A DNA stretch of 64,000 nt from Albifimbria verrucaria (Eukaryota; Ascomycota; Sordariomycetes; Hypocreales; Stachybotryaceae). The notes below the pieces were generated by a model that was not told the DNA's origin, made no database searches, and worked only from the letters and a program-made list of their open reading frames with translations. The stretch is from assembly GCA_020081605.1 (NCBI GenBank), contig JAHREC010000013.1, positions 4,712,001 through 4,776,000 on the forward strand, in the 5' to 3' direction. The position numbers and the translations under genes were made by a program. This document shows, in pieces, positions 21,345 to 33,143 of this stretch. The stretch's first letter is position 1. Each line of letters opens with the position of its first letter.

Positions 21345-22618
21345 CTATTTGCGGCTCTTTCTAGTACCATATGCTCCTAGTTCGATGGTGGGAAATTGCT
21401 CTTTGCCAGCCGCTTCCATTTCCTTCATTGTGTCGTAGAGGAAGAAATCTATCAGGATTGCGTTCACATGTGTATCCGGATGTGCCTTGACAATCTCCCG
21501 ACGAATCAACTCAACACACCAGATACTGCATGCTATTGATGTTATCAGTAAAGAAGTTTTACCGGCTGCTTGCGTAGTCTTTCTCACCTCTCAGTTGTAC
21601 CTCCCATGGCGTCCCACTTTCAATCACTTTCTTGTCAGTGATGGCGGCCGCGACAGAAGGGCTGCAAGAGAGTGCGCCCAGAGAAATTAATATCTGAGGA
21701 ACTCGGTAGTCGGCAAACATAGTGATCTTGTCGATGTCTCGGAATTCACCGTAAGATTCGCCATTGAAGCAAGCCCACAGGTCAGCTACAAGAATCTGAG
21801 CCCGTTTAAGTAGTCGAATAGGTTTTCGTGTGCCCTCAAACTTGTGCTCATCGCGGAAGCAAGCAAAGTCCCGCGCTAGTATGTTGACAAGACGTGCAGC
21901 TGAACCATCTGCCGCAGCAATTACATTGGTAAAGGAGCAGTTATAGTGCTGAACTACGAGTTAAAATCTGCAACCAGGCCTGTCCTGGGATTCACTGACC
22001 TCATATAGGACTCTTCCTGACTCTCTGAGGCAGTCCAGACGTTCTTGGAGCAGAGGCATTTCCTCTTCTGTGCAGGAACGGAAGACATGCCTCAAGGACT
22101 CAAGTGTGCAGTCTTCTTCACTTTGCCAAAAATGAGGATCAGTGATAGGGATCCCTGAGTACACCTTAGCGTTCATAGTTGAGATGAATTGAAGAGCCAC
22201 ACAAACCTTCCTCGAGAGCTCTTTGTAATGATGCTACAAGACTCCAATAACCTGTCCATCGTTTTCCTTTGTACTCTACAGCGTATCGCTCCTCATCCGG
22301 GAGTTCAGACCAGAAAGAAAAGTTGAGGAGATCCATAATGAAGATGAAGGCCACGGTGCTTTCATCTTTAGTCTTGGGGTGAAGCTCGTGCTCAGCCCAG
22401 GTGGCTGTTGAGTAATTCTTTTCTTGCATCTGAGTATAGATGCTCTCGGCAGCGTTCTTGGTCGCCCGCATGTCAATGGCGACGTCGATGCCATTGTTGT
22501 AGACGAACTCGGCACTTTCGAGGACGCCCGTCTCCGGCTCATCTTGGATCTTGAGCTTGCCTTGGAGGTGCTCGCGAAGAAGAGCCAAGAGCTCGGGATC
22601 AGCCTCGTCGTCGGACAT
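21345..22618 (-). CDS. qng1: Queuosine 5'-phosphate N-glycosylase / salvage protein (QNG1, DUF2419)
   Basis: Releases queuine base from queuosine nucleotides so that it can be put back into tRNA. Fungi cannot make queuine. The start ATG at 22618 opens MSDDEADPELLALL. Family landmarks: LESAEFVYNNG, MDLLNFSFWSELPDEERYAV, KRWTGYWSLVASLQRALEEG joined to IPITDPHFW, HYNCSFTNVIAAADGSAARL, then DIDKITMFADYRVPQILISL and ACSIWCVELIRREIV. Introns: 22155-22206, 21949-21999 and 21533-21587, each with a clean donor and acceptor restoring the family reading. Length is about 371 residues. Tail-to-tail with pold4 (183 bp gap) and divergent from uba2. No frame breaks. Confidence 0.9.
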
Positions 22619-23485
22619 GATAAGGGTTAAAGTGATATGGTTAATGTGCTGCGGTTGAAGGTGAAAACCACCAATATCTGAGTAAAACTTGCGACTATGG
22701 TCAAAGCACTAAGTTAAGCGGTCCGGTTTGGGGAATGGATCGCGGGGCTGCAAACTGTCTAGTGGCTACAGGTGAAATATCGTGTCTACCTACGTAATTT
22801 GAATGCTACGAAGGCCATGCCGAGTCTAAGTTGGAATGGTACGGATTCCAAGTATATAAGAGTCTAATTTGCAACTTAGCTAATTATTCAGATGAATATT
22901 TTGAGTTGGTGAGGCGTCAGTTTGGTCATCCGGACCTCAACGAAGGGTCCTGTGGTGAGTACTTAACGTTATTAGTGGGCATCTTTAGGGGACCCTGGGA
23001 GGCGATTACAGTGGGCAAGCTGTTTATTCGAACATCAAGTGAGTTGCGATGTTGAGGAAATGCCACCATCTATACAAGCAATCGAAAGCCATGTTACCCA
23101 TTCTCGTAGTCTCCAATTCCTCGTCGTCTCTGAGAGTGCAAGCCAGGGAATTAATATGCTATTCGTACCGTGAGAAATTCTGGATTGCTCTCAGCTGCCT
23201 CCAGTTGCACGCATTCAGCAGCCCACCTGCTGGGTCAACAAGGCAGCCAATCACGTTGCAGCTGCACAGCTGGGATCCTGAGAGCTGCCCTGCCTACCGA
23301 TTTCATCTGACCTCATCATTGGTCGCGAACTTGTTCCCGTAAAGCCATCGCAACTCAGCACCAACACCACAACCTCACGCGCCCAGTTCGGATCCCTTTA
23401 CGCCCTCTACAGAAACCGCACCAACCATCACTATCCATCTCGCTGCTCGGCTTCATCCGTAGTCGAGCGGTGGCGCACTGCAACG
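22619..23485. promoter_or_regulatory. Divergent promoter region, qng1 and uba2
   Basis: Head-to-head gap of about 0.87 kb. No conserved open frame. The part near uba2 is CA- and CT-rich leader-like DNA. Confidence 0.5.
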
Positions 23486-25967
23486 ATGGAGGCGACAAGC
23501 GCAACCAAAGAAGCCGTTGCTCCGACTACCTCAGCTTCAGCTCCAGAGCAGACGCCTCAACCGGCTGCTACCTCCAATGCGCCGCCCCGAGGCCGACTCC
23601 CGCAATGAAGCGCGATAGATACAATCACCAGTCTCTCGGCGCGTCGCTGAACACTTCTGTTAAACAGGTACGATGAAGCCTCGAACTCTCGAATCCGACG
23701 AACCCTTCCAGCGCACTCCATCGCGAACCCGCCCGAGCACATCGAGTCGGTCGCAATCTGCTAGACACACAATTTAGACTCTGTGCGGCAGGGTACATCG
23801 TGCTACAGCCTTTCTTCACGTGGTCCGCTAACCATTTAATTGTGTACAGGCGCGCGTTCTCATGGTTGGTGCAGGTGGCATTGGCTGCGAGCTCCTCAAG
23901 AATCTTGTTCTGACCGGTTTCGGAGAAATCCATGTGGTCGACCTCGACACGATTGATCTGTCAAATCTAAACCGCCAATTCCTTTTCCGACAGGAACACA
24001 TCAAGAAGCCGAAAGCATTGGTACGAGCCTCGTGACCTTGTATTCGCGCATTGCTGACCACTGGTCCAGGTTGCCAAAGACGCTGCCCAAAAATTCAACC
24101 CCAATGTCAAGATTATTGCGCACCACGCCAACATCAAGGACGATGGGTTCGGCGTTGGTTGGTTCAAAGACTTTGCCATTGTATTCAACGCTTTAGACAA
24201 CCTAGACGCGAGACGACATGTCAATAGAATGTGCTTGGCGGCAGACGTGCCTCTCATTGAGAGTGGAACTACTGGCTTCAATGGTCAGGTGCAGGTCATC
24301 AAGAAAGGTGTGACAGCCTGCTACGACTGCACCCCAAAGGAGACGCCCAAGTCGTTTCCCGTGTGCACTATACGAAGCACCCCTAGTCAGCCGATACACT
24401 GCATTGTCTGGGGCAAAAGCTATCTGCTCAAGTCGGTTTCGCTCCATCCAGCTACAACACCCAGAACGAATTGCTAACAATTTTACAGTGAAATGTTCGG
24501 TACGAGCGAGGACCAGGCAGCGTTTGATCATTCAGAAGATGCTGAGAACGGTAAGCCAGGAAGTAATCGTTGCAAAGAATTCATTAGCTGACCCCTGATG
24601 AAGCGCAAGAAATCGAAGAGTTGAAGAAAGAGTCACAAGCACTGAAGGAGATTCGGGATGCCATGGGCACTCCTGAATTTGCTCAAAAGCTTTTCGACAA
24701 GGTATTCAACTCAGACATCGAAAGACTTCGATCTGTGCAGGATATGTGGAAGTCTCGTCGACCACCTGAGCCACTCAAATATGAGACCGTCCTTGCTCAG
24801 GCCAAGGATGCCTTGGAAACCAAAGAAGCTATCCTGAATGATGGACAGAAGGTCTGGTCTCTGGAGGAAAGCTTGGCTGTTTTCAACGACAGCATTGAGC
24901 GATTGAGCAAGCGATGGCTGCAGATGAAGGAGTCAAAGGAGCCATCTGAAGCAGATCCTGTCATCACGTTTGACAAAGACGACGAGGATACGCTAGATTT
25001 CGTGGCCGCCAGCGCAAACATCCGCTCCACAGTCTTTGGCATCGAGAGAAAGTCCCGCTTCGACATCAAGCAAATGGCTGGCAACATTATCCCCGCAATC
25101 GCTACTACCAATGCGATTGTTGCAGGACTGTGCGTGTTGCAGTCGTTCAAAGTGCTGAAGGGCGATTATTCGGCTGCCAAGGAGGTAAGCACCAAGTATC
25201 GCATACTCGTGGATTGATTCTTATCTATCATAGGTATTCTTGACTCCGTTTGCTCCAGCGAGATTATTGGCACCCGACAGGTCGCGCCAACCGAATCCAG
25301 CCTGCCCTGTTTGCAGCGTCCACTATACAACTGTCACGGCAGATCTTTCGCGTGCCACGCTGAAGGATCTAGTGGATGGCTTCCTAAGGGAGCAGCTCGG
25401 CTACGGCGAAAAAGACCTAGTTGTCAACAATGATATTGGTATTTTGTACGACGTGGATGAAACAGAAAACCTCCCGAAGAAGCTCACAGAACTTGGTAAG
25501 ACTCAGACTCACTTCTATTGTTTACAAATGCTGACTAAATATACAGGTATCAAGAATGACAGCTTCTTAACTGTCATTGATGAAGACGACGACGACGCAG
25601 TAGTCAATGTGGTTATCAACATCCAAGAAGGGTTTGTGCGACCTATTGCCAAAACTTGCGAACTAAAGCTAACGAACTCAGTTCTTTGGATTCCGAAGAG
25701 GGTCCGATCAAGGCTTCATTCAAAGAGCCGCCTGAGCTCCCACGCAAGCCTAAGAAGACAGAGCCCGCAGAAACCAACGGCAACGGGCAGCAAAACGGCA
25801 AGCACTCGCTCGACACTGGTGATCAACCAGAGTCAAAAGGCGTCAAGAGGCCACGACCCGAGGATGATGAGCATCCAGCAAAGAAGGCAAAGCTTGCCGC
25901 CTCGTCAGATGATGATGTCGTTGTTGTTGATGATGCTGGTGGTGCGATAGTCATCGACGACGACTGA
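23486..25967 (+). CDS. uba2: SUMO-activating enzyme E1 catalytic subunit Uba2
   Basis: With Aos1 it adenylates SUMO, holds it as a thioester and passes it to Ubc9. The nucleotide fold has [34 protein letters not shown] and [17 protein letters not shown]. The catalytic cysteine sits in [19 protein letters not shown]. Zinc ligands are CYDC and CPVC. The ubiquitin-fold domain and an NLS-like [17 protein letters not shown] follow, then a SUMO-binding-like DDVVVVDD and IVIDDD tail. Seven introns: 23668-23849, 24021-24069, 24432-24488, 24551-24603, 25185-25233, 25496-25546, 25632-25681. The start at 23486 ([11 protein letters not shown]) needs one base restored in the C run 23599-23601 to reach [16 protein letters not shown]; a start at that inner methionine is the alternative. 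Length is about 660 residues. Confidence 0.95.
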
Positions 25968-26023
25968 GGTGATGACTCTTTGGATCAATAAAGAATCACG
26001 ACTCTGTTTTAATTTTGCCAGGT

Positions 26024-27130
26024 TCAAGCGGCGCTTAGCCCGCCGTCTAGATTCAGGACGCAGTTATTGGCAAATTCATTCGCAGCGAGAAACACGGCAG
26101 CATCAGCGATCTCGGCTGGGTCTGCAACTCGTCTCAGGGGGTATCGTCGAGGTATGCTTTCTTTAGCTCGGGCTTGAGCTCTATAAATGTCTGTATATTA
26201 GCAATTGGAGAGGAGGCAACTATTATGGCAACACTACAACATTCAGGGAACGGGGTCTAGGGGTTGCACTCACGATCCCACATGGGACTTTCGACCCAAC
26301 CCGGGAGAAGGGCGTTGACACGGACAGACCGGGAGGCCATCTCAAGGCAGAGAGCGCGCGTGAAGCCTAAAACACACAACGGTTAGCATCGCGGGGCATG
26401 TACATTAAACTTGAGAAGCAGAATCTTCTGGCTATTTCGGAAGCAGTCTGATGGATAGGAGCATAAAACAACTGACCTACTACACCAGCCTTGGAAGCAG
26501 CGTAAGCTGAAGCTCCAAGTCCACCTTTCGTAGCCATGAGACTGGAGACATTGATTATGCATCCTTGTGTGACGGTAAGTTAGTGAAAAAGATATGAGTG
26601 AGGATGTTGGGGTCATACCCTTGGGTTGAACTTTTGCATGCTTGCACACTAGCATGGTAGCTAAAAGGTTGGTGTCAACAATCTCTTTGAGGTGCTGGTC
26701 GCCGGTACGCTTCAGTATCGACGTCTGTGATATGCCAGCACAGTTGACAAGAACGTCAACCTTTCCAACGCCAACTTTGCCCGAGCCCTGGAAAGTTTTA
26801 AGTAGGTTAGAAAAGGCATATGGCTTGAAGAGAGAGAGAGAGACAGAGAGAAAAGGGCTGTCTAACTTTGGGGTCAAAGACAGCTTGAATGCTTTCCGGC
26901 TTCGAGACATCTAACGGCAGGAACTGGTGCTCTGACGGTACGCCTGGAGTCTCGTGAAGCGGCTTATAGGGCGTCAGCTCAGCCTGAAGCCTAGGCTTTG
27001 CCTGCAGGGCGGTCCGGCCGAGGATTGACACGACAGCACCTTGCTGTGCGAAGGCGCGAGCAATGTGGGAGCCAATGATGCCGGTCGCCCCGACTACAGC
27101 GCAATGCTTGCCGGCAAAGCGGAGGGACAT
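26024..27130 (-). CDS. Short-chain dehydrogenase, 3-oxoacyl-[ACP] reductase type (OAR1/FabG-like)
   Basis: NADPH-dependent reductase; by similarity to Oar1 it would serve mitochondrial type II fatty-acid synthesis, although no clear presequence is visible and that role is inferred. The cofactor motif is [16 protein letters not shown], then NCAGIS, INVSS and the catalytic SAYAASKAG, then [24 protein letters not shown] and the C-terminal [10 protein letters not shown]. Introns: 26788-26866, 26564-26618, 26367-26476 and 26181-26273; the last acceptor is chosen because it restores the frame into [14 protein letters not shown]. One frame break lies at the G run 26137-26141 ([14 protein letters not shown] continues after a C is added). 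Length is about 257 residues. Convergent with uba2, only 56 bp apart. Confidence 0.82.
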
Positions 27131-28182
27131 GATGAGCGGTGAATATTGGGGTTATATTAAGTGACTAGTTGAGGATTCTGAGGAGTTGAAGAACAAGTCG
27201 AGAGGAATTATATCAGGCTTCGGATGTGAACGCAGGGCATTGGGAGTGAGCGAGACGTCTAAACCGCCAGTGTAAACGAATAAACGTGACGGAGCTCCAA
27301 GACACAGCTTGCTTGAGCTGTGGTGGATACTGCCTGTGCCATAACGTTAGGACGCTAATTTTGCCTAGCGGGACCCGTCAGGAGACTGGGCTAATTTGCT
27401 GGGAAATACTATGTACAGTAAAAAAAAAAAGAAGCCCCATGTCATCATCGCCATCATCATTGGTTCTGGTCCCTGCACCGAATGTCTTGTGTGTCTTGGG
27501 CTGCAGCACGGAGCCAAGATAGAGTAGGGAGGGCAAGGTCCCTGGATCTGATAACCTACAGGTACCTACAGTACCATACAGTGAGATGCAAGTATCAGCA
27601 GGATTTTCCAAATTTGGAAGAGAACACTTTGCCCACCAACAGCGACAACCCCACCCGTCAGCAGCAGCAGCAGCAGCAGCAGCAGTAACAACAGACCAGC
27701 GCGCTCACAGTTATTACTGAACTACAATGACCCCATGGCTGATGGCAGGCTTAGTTTTCGTTGGTGCCTCCATGTTACAGGAAGCGTGCCTGTAGCGGCA
27801 GTAACTTGGGTACTACTTTGGGGGCATGTTTCAGTGTATGAACGGTGGGGTGCAAAGGAGCCCTACCATTAGCATGGAGGGGACAGTGAGGTACTTGTAG
27901 GCCAGGCCAGGCCAGGTACAGGCTAGAGAGGTACCTATGCACTATGTATGTAGTCAAGGTAAGGTAATTAAAGAATTGACGTTTTCCCTGAAAGCGGCAG
28001 GTTCCTTCTGGGTCTTGGTCCTCTTAGTGGTCGCTCGAGGCCGCGGTCCATCCCTCTGCTCTGCCACCACCTTCGCTCTCCGTTGCTCGTCGCCTCTGCT
28101 CGATGTCGACCGTCTCGCCCGTCTTGCAGCCATCCCACCTCCCTGTCCAAGACATCGCCGTCGACCGCCTGCGATTCCCACC
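27131..28182. promoter_or_regulatory. Divergent promoter region, ketoacyl reductase and sphingolipid phosphatase
   Basis: About 1 kb head-to-head gap with an A11 run near 27420, a (CAG)9 microsatellite, and GGTACC/GGCCAGGCCAGG motifs near 27895-27940. No gene supported. Confidence 0.5.
27659..27685 (+). repeat. (CAG)9 microsatellite
   Basis: Nine perfect CAG units in an intergenic region, followed by AGTAACAACAG. Although a short open frame reads it as polyglutamine, that frame has no other coding support. Confidence 0.95.
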
Positions 28183-30132
28183 ATGAGTGGCGGCACGCGA
28201 CCCGAAGCTGCCCCGCCGTCATCCACCGCGACCACCACTACCACCACGAGCACCGCAGCCGATACCACCACCTCTCCTTCTTCTTCCTCCCCTCCTCACG
28301 ATGCTGCTGACAACGTCCCCGACGCGGGGCTCCGGAGCCTCAATCACTGTACGTCTGCCGTCGCCTACTGGCGCCTTGCCCTCAAGGGACGGCCCGCTCC
28401 ATGCGCCCACCTTGCTGACCCCGTCCGCCTACTGTAGATAAGAGAGCTCTACCAAAATGGCGGTATAACCTGCGCCAGCAGGCGCTGCCTCTGATCCGAT
28501 GGGAAACGCCCTATCTCGCCTGGATGCAGGATAGGCTGCGCACGCCCGCTCTCGACAGCTACTTTGCCATCACGGCCAACCTCGGCACTCATACGTTTTT
28601 CATGATTGGGCTGCCTATCCTGTTCTGGTGTGGCTACCCAGCCTTTGGGAAGGGGTATGTATGAGCCATTGTGCGCCAACGCCCGCCCGTGCCTCGAGAT
28701 GCTGACATACTCGGCCTAGACTTGTTCATATACTGGCTCTTGGAGTCTTCTGGACTGGTTTTATCAAGGATCTATACTCGCTACCCCGACCGCTGTCGCC
28801 GCCCCTCCATCGCATTACCATGTCTGGCTCCGCCGCTCTCGAATATGGTTTTCCGTCCACCCACAGCGCCAACGCCGTATCTGTCGCCGTCTACGGATTG
28901 CTTGTTTTGCATAGTCCCGACAATACTTTGTCTCCGACTACGAAAACGTTCCTCGAGGGACTGGCATATTTCTATGCTATTTCCATCATCTTCGGTCGGC
29001 TCTACTGTGGCATGCACGGCTTCCTCGATGTTATCATTGGGTCAATTATGGGCGCTGCCATTTCCTTGGTTGAGTTTCACTACGGCCCATGGTTGGACGA
29101 ATACATGCACACGAGCTCGTGGGTTGCCCCAGTTATCGCAGGCCTCATTATCATCATCCTCGTGCGCATCCACCCGGAACCTGCAGATGACTGTCCCTGT
29201 TTCGATGACAGTGTTGCCTTTGCTGGTGTTGTGATCGGTCTTGAATTCGGCACCTGGACATACGGAAAAATCCCCGGCGACCCTTGGGACACTCACGCCT
29301 ACGCGGACAGTGCGGTAGACATCCTGCCGCTTGGGTTGATATTGAACGTGGCCCGTATCGTGGTGGGAGTGCTCGTCATTTTCGCCTGGCGCGAGACAAT
29401 GAAACCGGCCATGCTCAATTTCCTCCCTCACGCATTCCGTCTGATCGAACAGCTCGGTCTGAGTCTCCTCGACGATTCTTCACGCCGGCCAGTGAATACA
29501 AGTCCGTGCCCCCAGGCTCCCGTATCGATACCCTGTTTCCTACCGCCTCAGACTTTCCCCGAATGGTGGAGAGTATTCGACATCCCACAACCCGTGGACG
29601 TTCCGTATCTATAGGTCCGCAGAGCGCGGCGGATGCGTATGAAACGTTGGCTTATCGGGAGCGACGACGCCGGGAGAGCGTCGGCAGCAACCAAAGCCTG
29701 AACACAAAGTCCAGCAACAAAGAGTTGAGAGGGAAAGACGATGAGAAGCGAAGCAAGGACTCGCACGCCTCAAACGCGAAAGCTTCGGGCGTGCAGAGAC
29801 CTTCGCTGAACGAATACAAGGATAAAATGGGCGAGGGTGAGGTGATTATCACACCGCCGCAAGACAACGACAGCGATGTCATCTACGTCGGCCAGGAAGA
29901 TGAGCTCGAGGAAAAGGAGGTCTTCTCTCGTCTGGTCAAACCTCGTGTCAGGTACGACGTGGAGGTTGTGACCAAACTGGTCGTTTACACAGGTAAGCTC
30001 TACTGCTCGGCTTGTCTTGCTTGCGTTTGAACTAACATGGATACTCCTCAAGGCATCGCTTGGTTAGCCGTGGCGCTGATACCGCTCATGTTTGAGTTTG
30101 TTGGGTTAGGAACAAACCGTAATGACAAATGA
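28183..30132 (+). CDS. lcb3: Dihydrosphingosine/phytosphingosine 1-phosphate phosphatase (Lcb3-like, PAP2)
   Basis: Multi-pass endoplasmic-reticulum enzyme that removes phosphate from long-chain-base phosphates, setting the balance between ceramide synthesis and breakdown. Start MSGGTRPEAAPP with a Thr/Ser-rich cytosolic head. The three PAP2 motifs are present: KDLYSLPRP, YGFPSTHSANAVS and GRLYCGMHGFLDVIIGS. Hydrophobic segments flank them (for example FFMIGLPILFWCGY and VIAGLIIIILVRI). A long hydrophilic loop carries RERRRRESVG and acidic stretches, and a last membrane segment is IAWLAVALIPLMFEFVGLG. Introns: 28349-28437, 28655-28719, 29993-30052. One frame break near 29466 (a C lost) leads into FFTPASEYKSVPPGSRID. 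Length is about 579 residues. Confidence 0.9.
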
Positions 30133-30682
30133 AGTTACTATCTTATCCTTGTAAATAGTGGCTTTGTAGCCTACAGTAATCGGCATGGAACGATAGATGC
30201 ATTATGTGTTTATGGGTTTTTATAGCCAGGCGTTACGAACACTGCTGAGGGTGGGAGGTTGGACCTTGGATGAATGGGATCGTTGCACCGGTAATCAATA
30301 CATTTTGGGCAACGTAGTTGTTTTCCTGCATGTCACCTAGCTCAGATCACGATTATTTTTATTTTTTAGGAAATAAGCAATATGCATTGAAGAGAGCTGC
30401 TTGGCCTTGAGAGATCAACGTCTTATGGATGGTGGAAGGGGTTCAGCCAACGATGAAATATGATTGGTCAAAGGATGCCCACCAAAGCTGTAGTGGGTCA
30501 AGGGACTTAAATGGGCAAAACACGCTCCAACGCGGTTCGGCGCGTCCATCAGAATTCTGAATGACCTCACATTACCATTGAAAATTGTCAGTCTCGTAAC
30601 GACGCATCTTGCCAGTCCAGAACACATTCGATCCTATAATTCATAACATCTTAAGGTTGCTTGAGCTATACAAAAGCCCAAA
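30133..30682. other. Intergenic: lcb3 to rfc3
   Basis: 3' region of lcb3 and promoter of rfc3, same strand. AT-rich with a T-rich run near 30354-30367. No gene seen. Confidence 0.6.
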
Positions 30683-31968
30683 ATGTCGGACTTTGAGGAT
30701 GAGATGGACGTGGATGCCCCTCCACCATCGAAGGACATCGCCTTCACGGCAGAGAGCAGCAAGGGCAAGCGAAGCGCCGCCAACTTGCCCGTCGAGGCTG
30801 AAGATAGTCTACCTTGGTAAGGGCTCCCTAAACACGAATTGCTTTGAGAGAGATTGCTGACCACTACGATAGGGTAGAAAAGTACCGGCCGACGACCTTG
30901 GCCGATGTGTCGGGCCACCACGACATCCTAGCGACCATCAATAAGTTCGTCGACTCCAACCGCCTCCCACATCTCCTCTTCTACGGACCGCCCGGCACGG
31001 AAAGACGTCCACCATCCTCGCCCTGGCCCGGCGTATCTACGGCACCGCCAACATGCGGCAGATGGTGCTGGAGCTCAACGCCTCGGACGACCGTGGCATT
31101 GACGTGGTCCGCGAGCAGATCAAGACGTTTGCGAGCACGAAGCAAATCTTCACCATGGGCGCGTCGTCCAAAGCCAACTCCATGGCCGGCTTCAAGCTCA
31201 TTATCCTCGACGAGGCTGATGCCATGACGAATACGGCCCAGATGGCGCTGCGTCGCATCATGGAGAAATACACAGTCAACACCCGATTCTGCATCATCGC
31301 CAACTATTCTCACAAGCTCAGTCCCGCGTTGCTGAGTCGTTGTACTCGCTTCCGCTTCAGCCCGCTCAAGGAGCCGGATATCAGAGTGCTTGTTGAGAAG
31401 GTTGTGGAGGAGGAGGCGGTGAACATTGGCGAAGAGGCCGTTGATGTGCTAGTAAAGCTGAGCAAGGGTGACATGCGAAGAGCGCTGAACGTGTTACAGG
31501 CGTGTCATGCCTCAGGTGGGTGGCCTTGTCCCAGCGCCAGATATGTCATGTTCAAACGAGCTAACTTGTGATAGGCACCCCGTTGAGAGAGAAAGATGCC
31601 CCAAGATCCCTGACCGTGAAATCCAGAGAGAAAGGGTCACAACTGAGACAATTTACAACTGCATTGCGGCGCCTCAGCCCGATGCCGTCAAGGAGATCAT
31701 GTCGACCCTGCTCAACACATCGGATGTGACGAGCTGCCTCAGCACAATCAACTCAATCAAGGCGTCACAAGGACTGGCGCTGGCAGACATTATTACGGCA
31801 CTGTCCGAGGAGTTGGCGAAGCTAGAGGTGAGCCCCGAGGTGATGATCTCGTGGCTCGATGGCCTTGCGGAGATTGAGCACCGGGTATCAGCAGGTGCGA
31901 GCGAGACAGTGCAAACAGGTGCGGTTGTTGGAGTAATAAGAGGAGGCGTTGAGTTGATGAGCCAGTGA
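30683..31968 (+). CDS. rfc3: Replication factor C subunit 3 (clamp loader)
   Basis: AAA+ ATPase subunit of the clamp loader that opens PCNA and places it on primed DNA. MSDFEDEMDVDAPPPSKD, then PWVEKYRPTTLADVSGH, Walker A GPPGTGKTST (broken here), Walker B LIILDEADAMT, sensor-1 region, and the SRC motif LLSRCTRFRFSPLKEPDI, then GDMRRALNVLQACHAS. Introns 30817-30872 and 31516-31574. One G is missing at 30999-31000, inside Walker A, and one C at 31599-31602, after which the frame reads KIPDREIQRERVTTETIYNC. A cell with this exact sequence would lack a core clamp-loader ATP site, so these are taken as sequence errors. Length is about 390 residues. Confidence 0.93.
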
Positions 31969-33143
31969 GAGACATTATACGGGTATGAGACGATGTGCAT
32001 ATAAGGAGTTGCTGGGACTTGGTCGATGAAAGAAGCTAGTTACTAGCTTGGATGGAGATTTAGGCCAGTCATCGGAGTGTGCTGTGTTATGACAATCTCT
32101 ATGATAGACTATTAGTTCAGGCTGTATCCAGGTGCCAGTGAAGTGGTATACTGAAGATGATGGCTGGAAAGACACAGGAGAAGATATCGGTATTGTATGC
32201 TTGACAACAGTATTACTGTACTCAATAGATGAAAACATGTTCTATCGAATTTGTGATTCTTGGTTTCGAGTTCTAGTCTTTTGAATTGGGGAGTGGCCGT
32301 GCATAGAGTAAGCAAAGATGAGGACTGCAGAGTATGTAGGCCTCGGGTTTTCATACCAATTGTTATTCTTTGGAAATTGAATGAATTATAATAGATAAAC
32401 AGATTATGACAAGACAATGGTTAATTTTTTCTTTGGGTTACATTAGGCTGTTATCATAACTCTTGGACTCACAACTATCGCAACGGCGATAAGTTGGAGT
32501 AGGAACTGATGATACACGAATTATATCAAAACTCAACGTCAGTGTAATTCTAAAGTAGGCTTACAACTTTTGATGCATATTCGATTCAGCAACACAAAAG
32601 GGCATGGCTTAGTAAGCTTCTTCTTCTTGTACGTGGTTTATCATGCTTGGCCCTGCCAGTTTCGGCCATGCATGCTTACAGCTTGTTCGGCGATAGAGAA
32701 ATGTTCTAGCAACGTGCTGTCAGCTCTGCAGAAGCACCCAAGCACCCAAGGCTCCAACGTGACGAATCAACGCTGGTTGTTTGGTAACATTTAACGTTAA
32801 CGTTAACCCCACGATTGGTTAAGCGGTACACAGCTGCAAGTACCCCATCGGCATTGAAAGAGTGGCCCAATTCGGCAGTTCGCATGATACTCTTTGATAT
32901 GCGATAAGAGAGAGCCCAGGGCCCTTGCATGGGCATTCTTTAAGTGCACCAACCACACCTAAGTTGGGTGCTAGTAGTCGACTATAGTACCTACATCCTC
33001 CGCGCCCTCCCGCAACCTCCCCGGCTCAGTAATGTGAAACTGCCGAGCGCCGGCTTCAGATGCGTGGTATGCGACTGTGACAACAAGCTGCCGCATGGGA
33101 ACAGCCTCCCCGACTGGACTCTTGCGACCGAGACGCGCCCAAA
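31969..33143. other. Intergenic: rfc3 to BTB gene
   Basis: About 1.2 kb, AT-rich around 32050-32620. It includes a perfect 16-base palindrome at 32791-32806 built from TTAACG units. No open frame with family features. Confidence 0.55.

Noticed and set aside
27482..27688. Polyglutamine open frame over (CAG)9
   Set aside because: Microsatellite read as codons in an intergenic region; the rest of the frame has no coding character.
30996..31004. Loss of Walker A in rfc3 as a natural variant
   Set aside because: The break is one missing G in GGG, and the frame on both sides is perfectly conserved; a real loss would be lethal.
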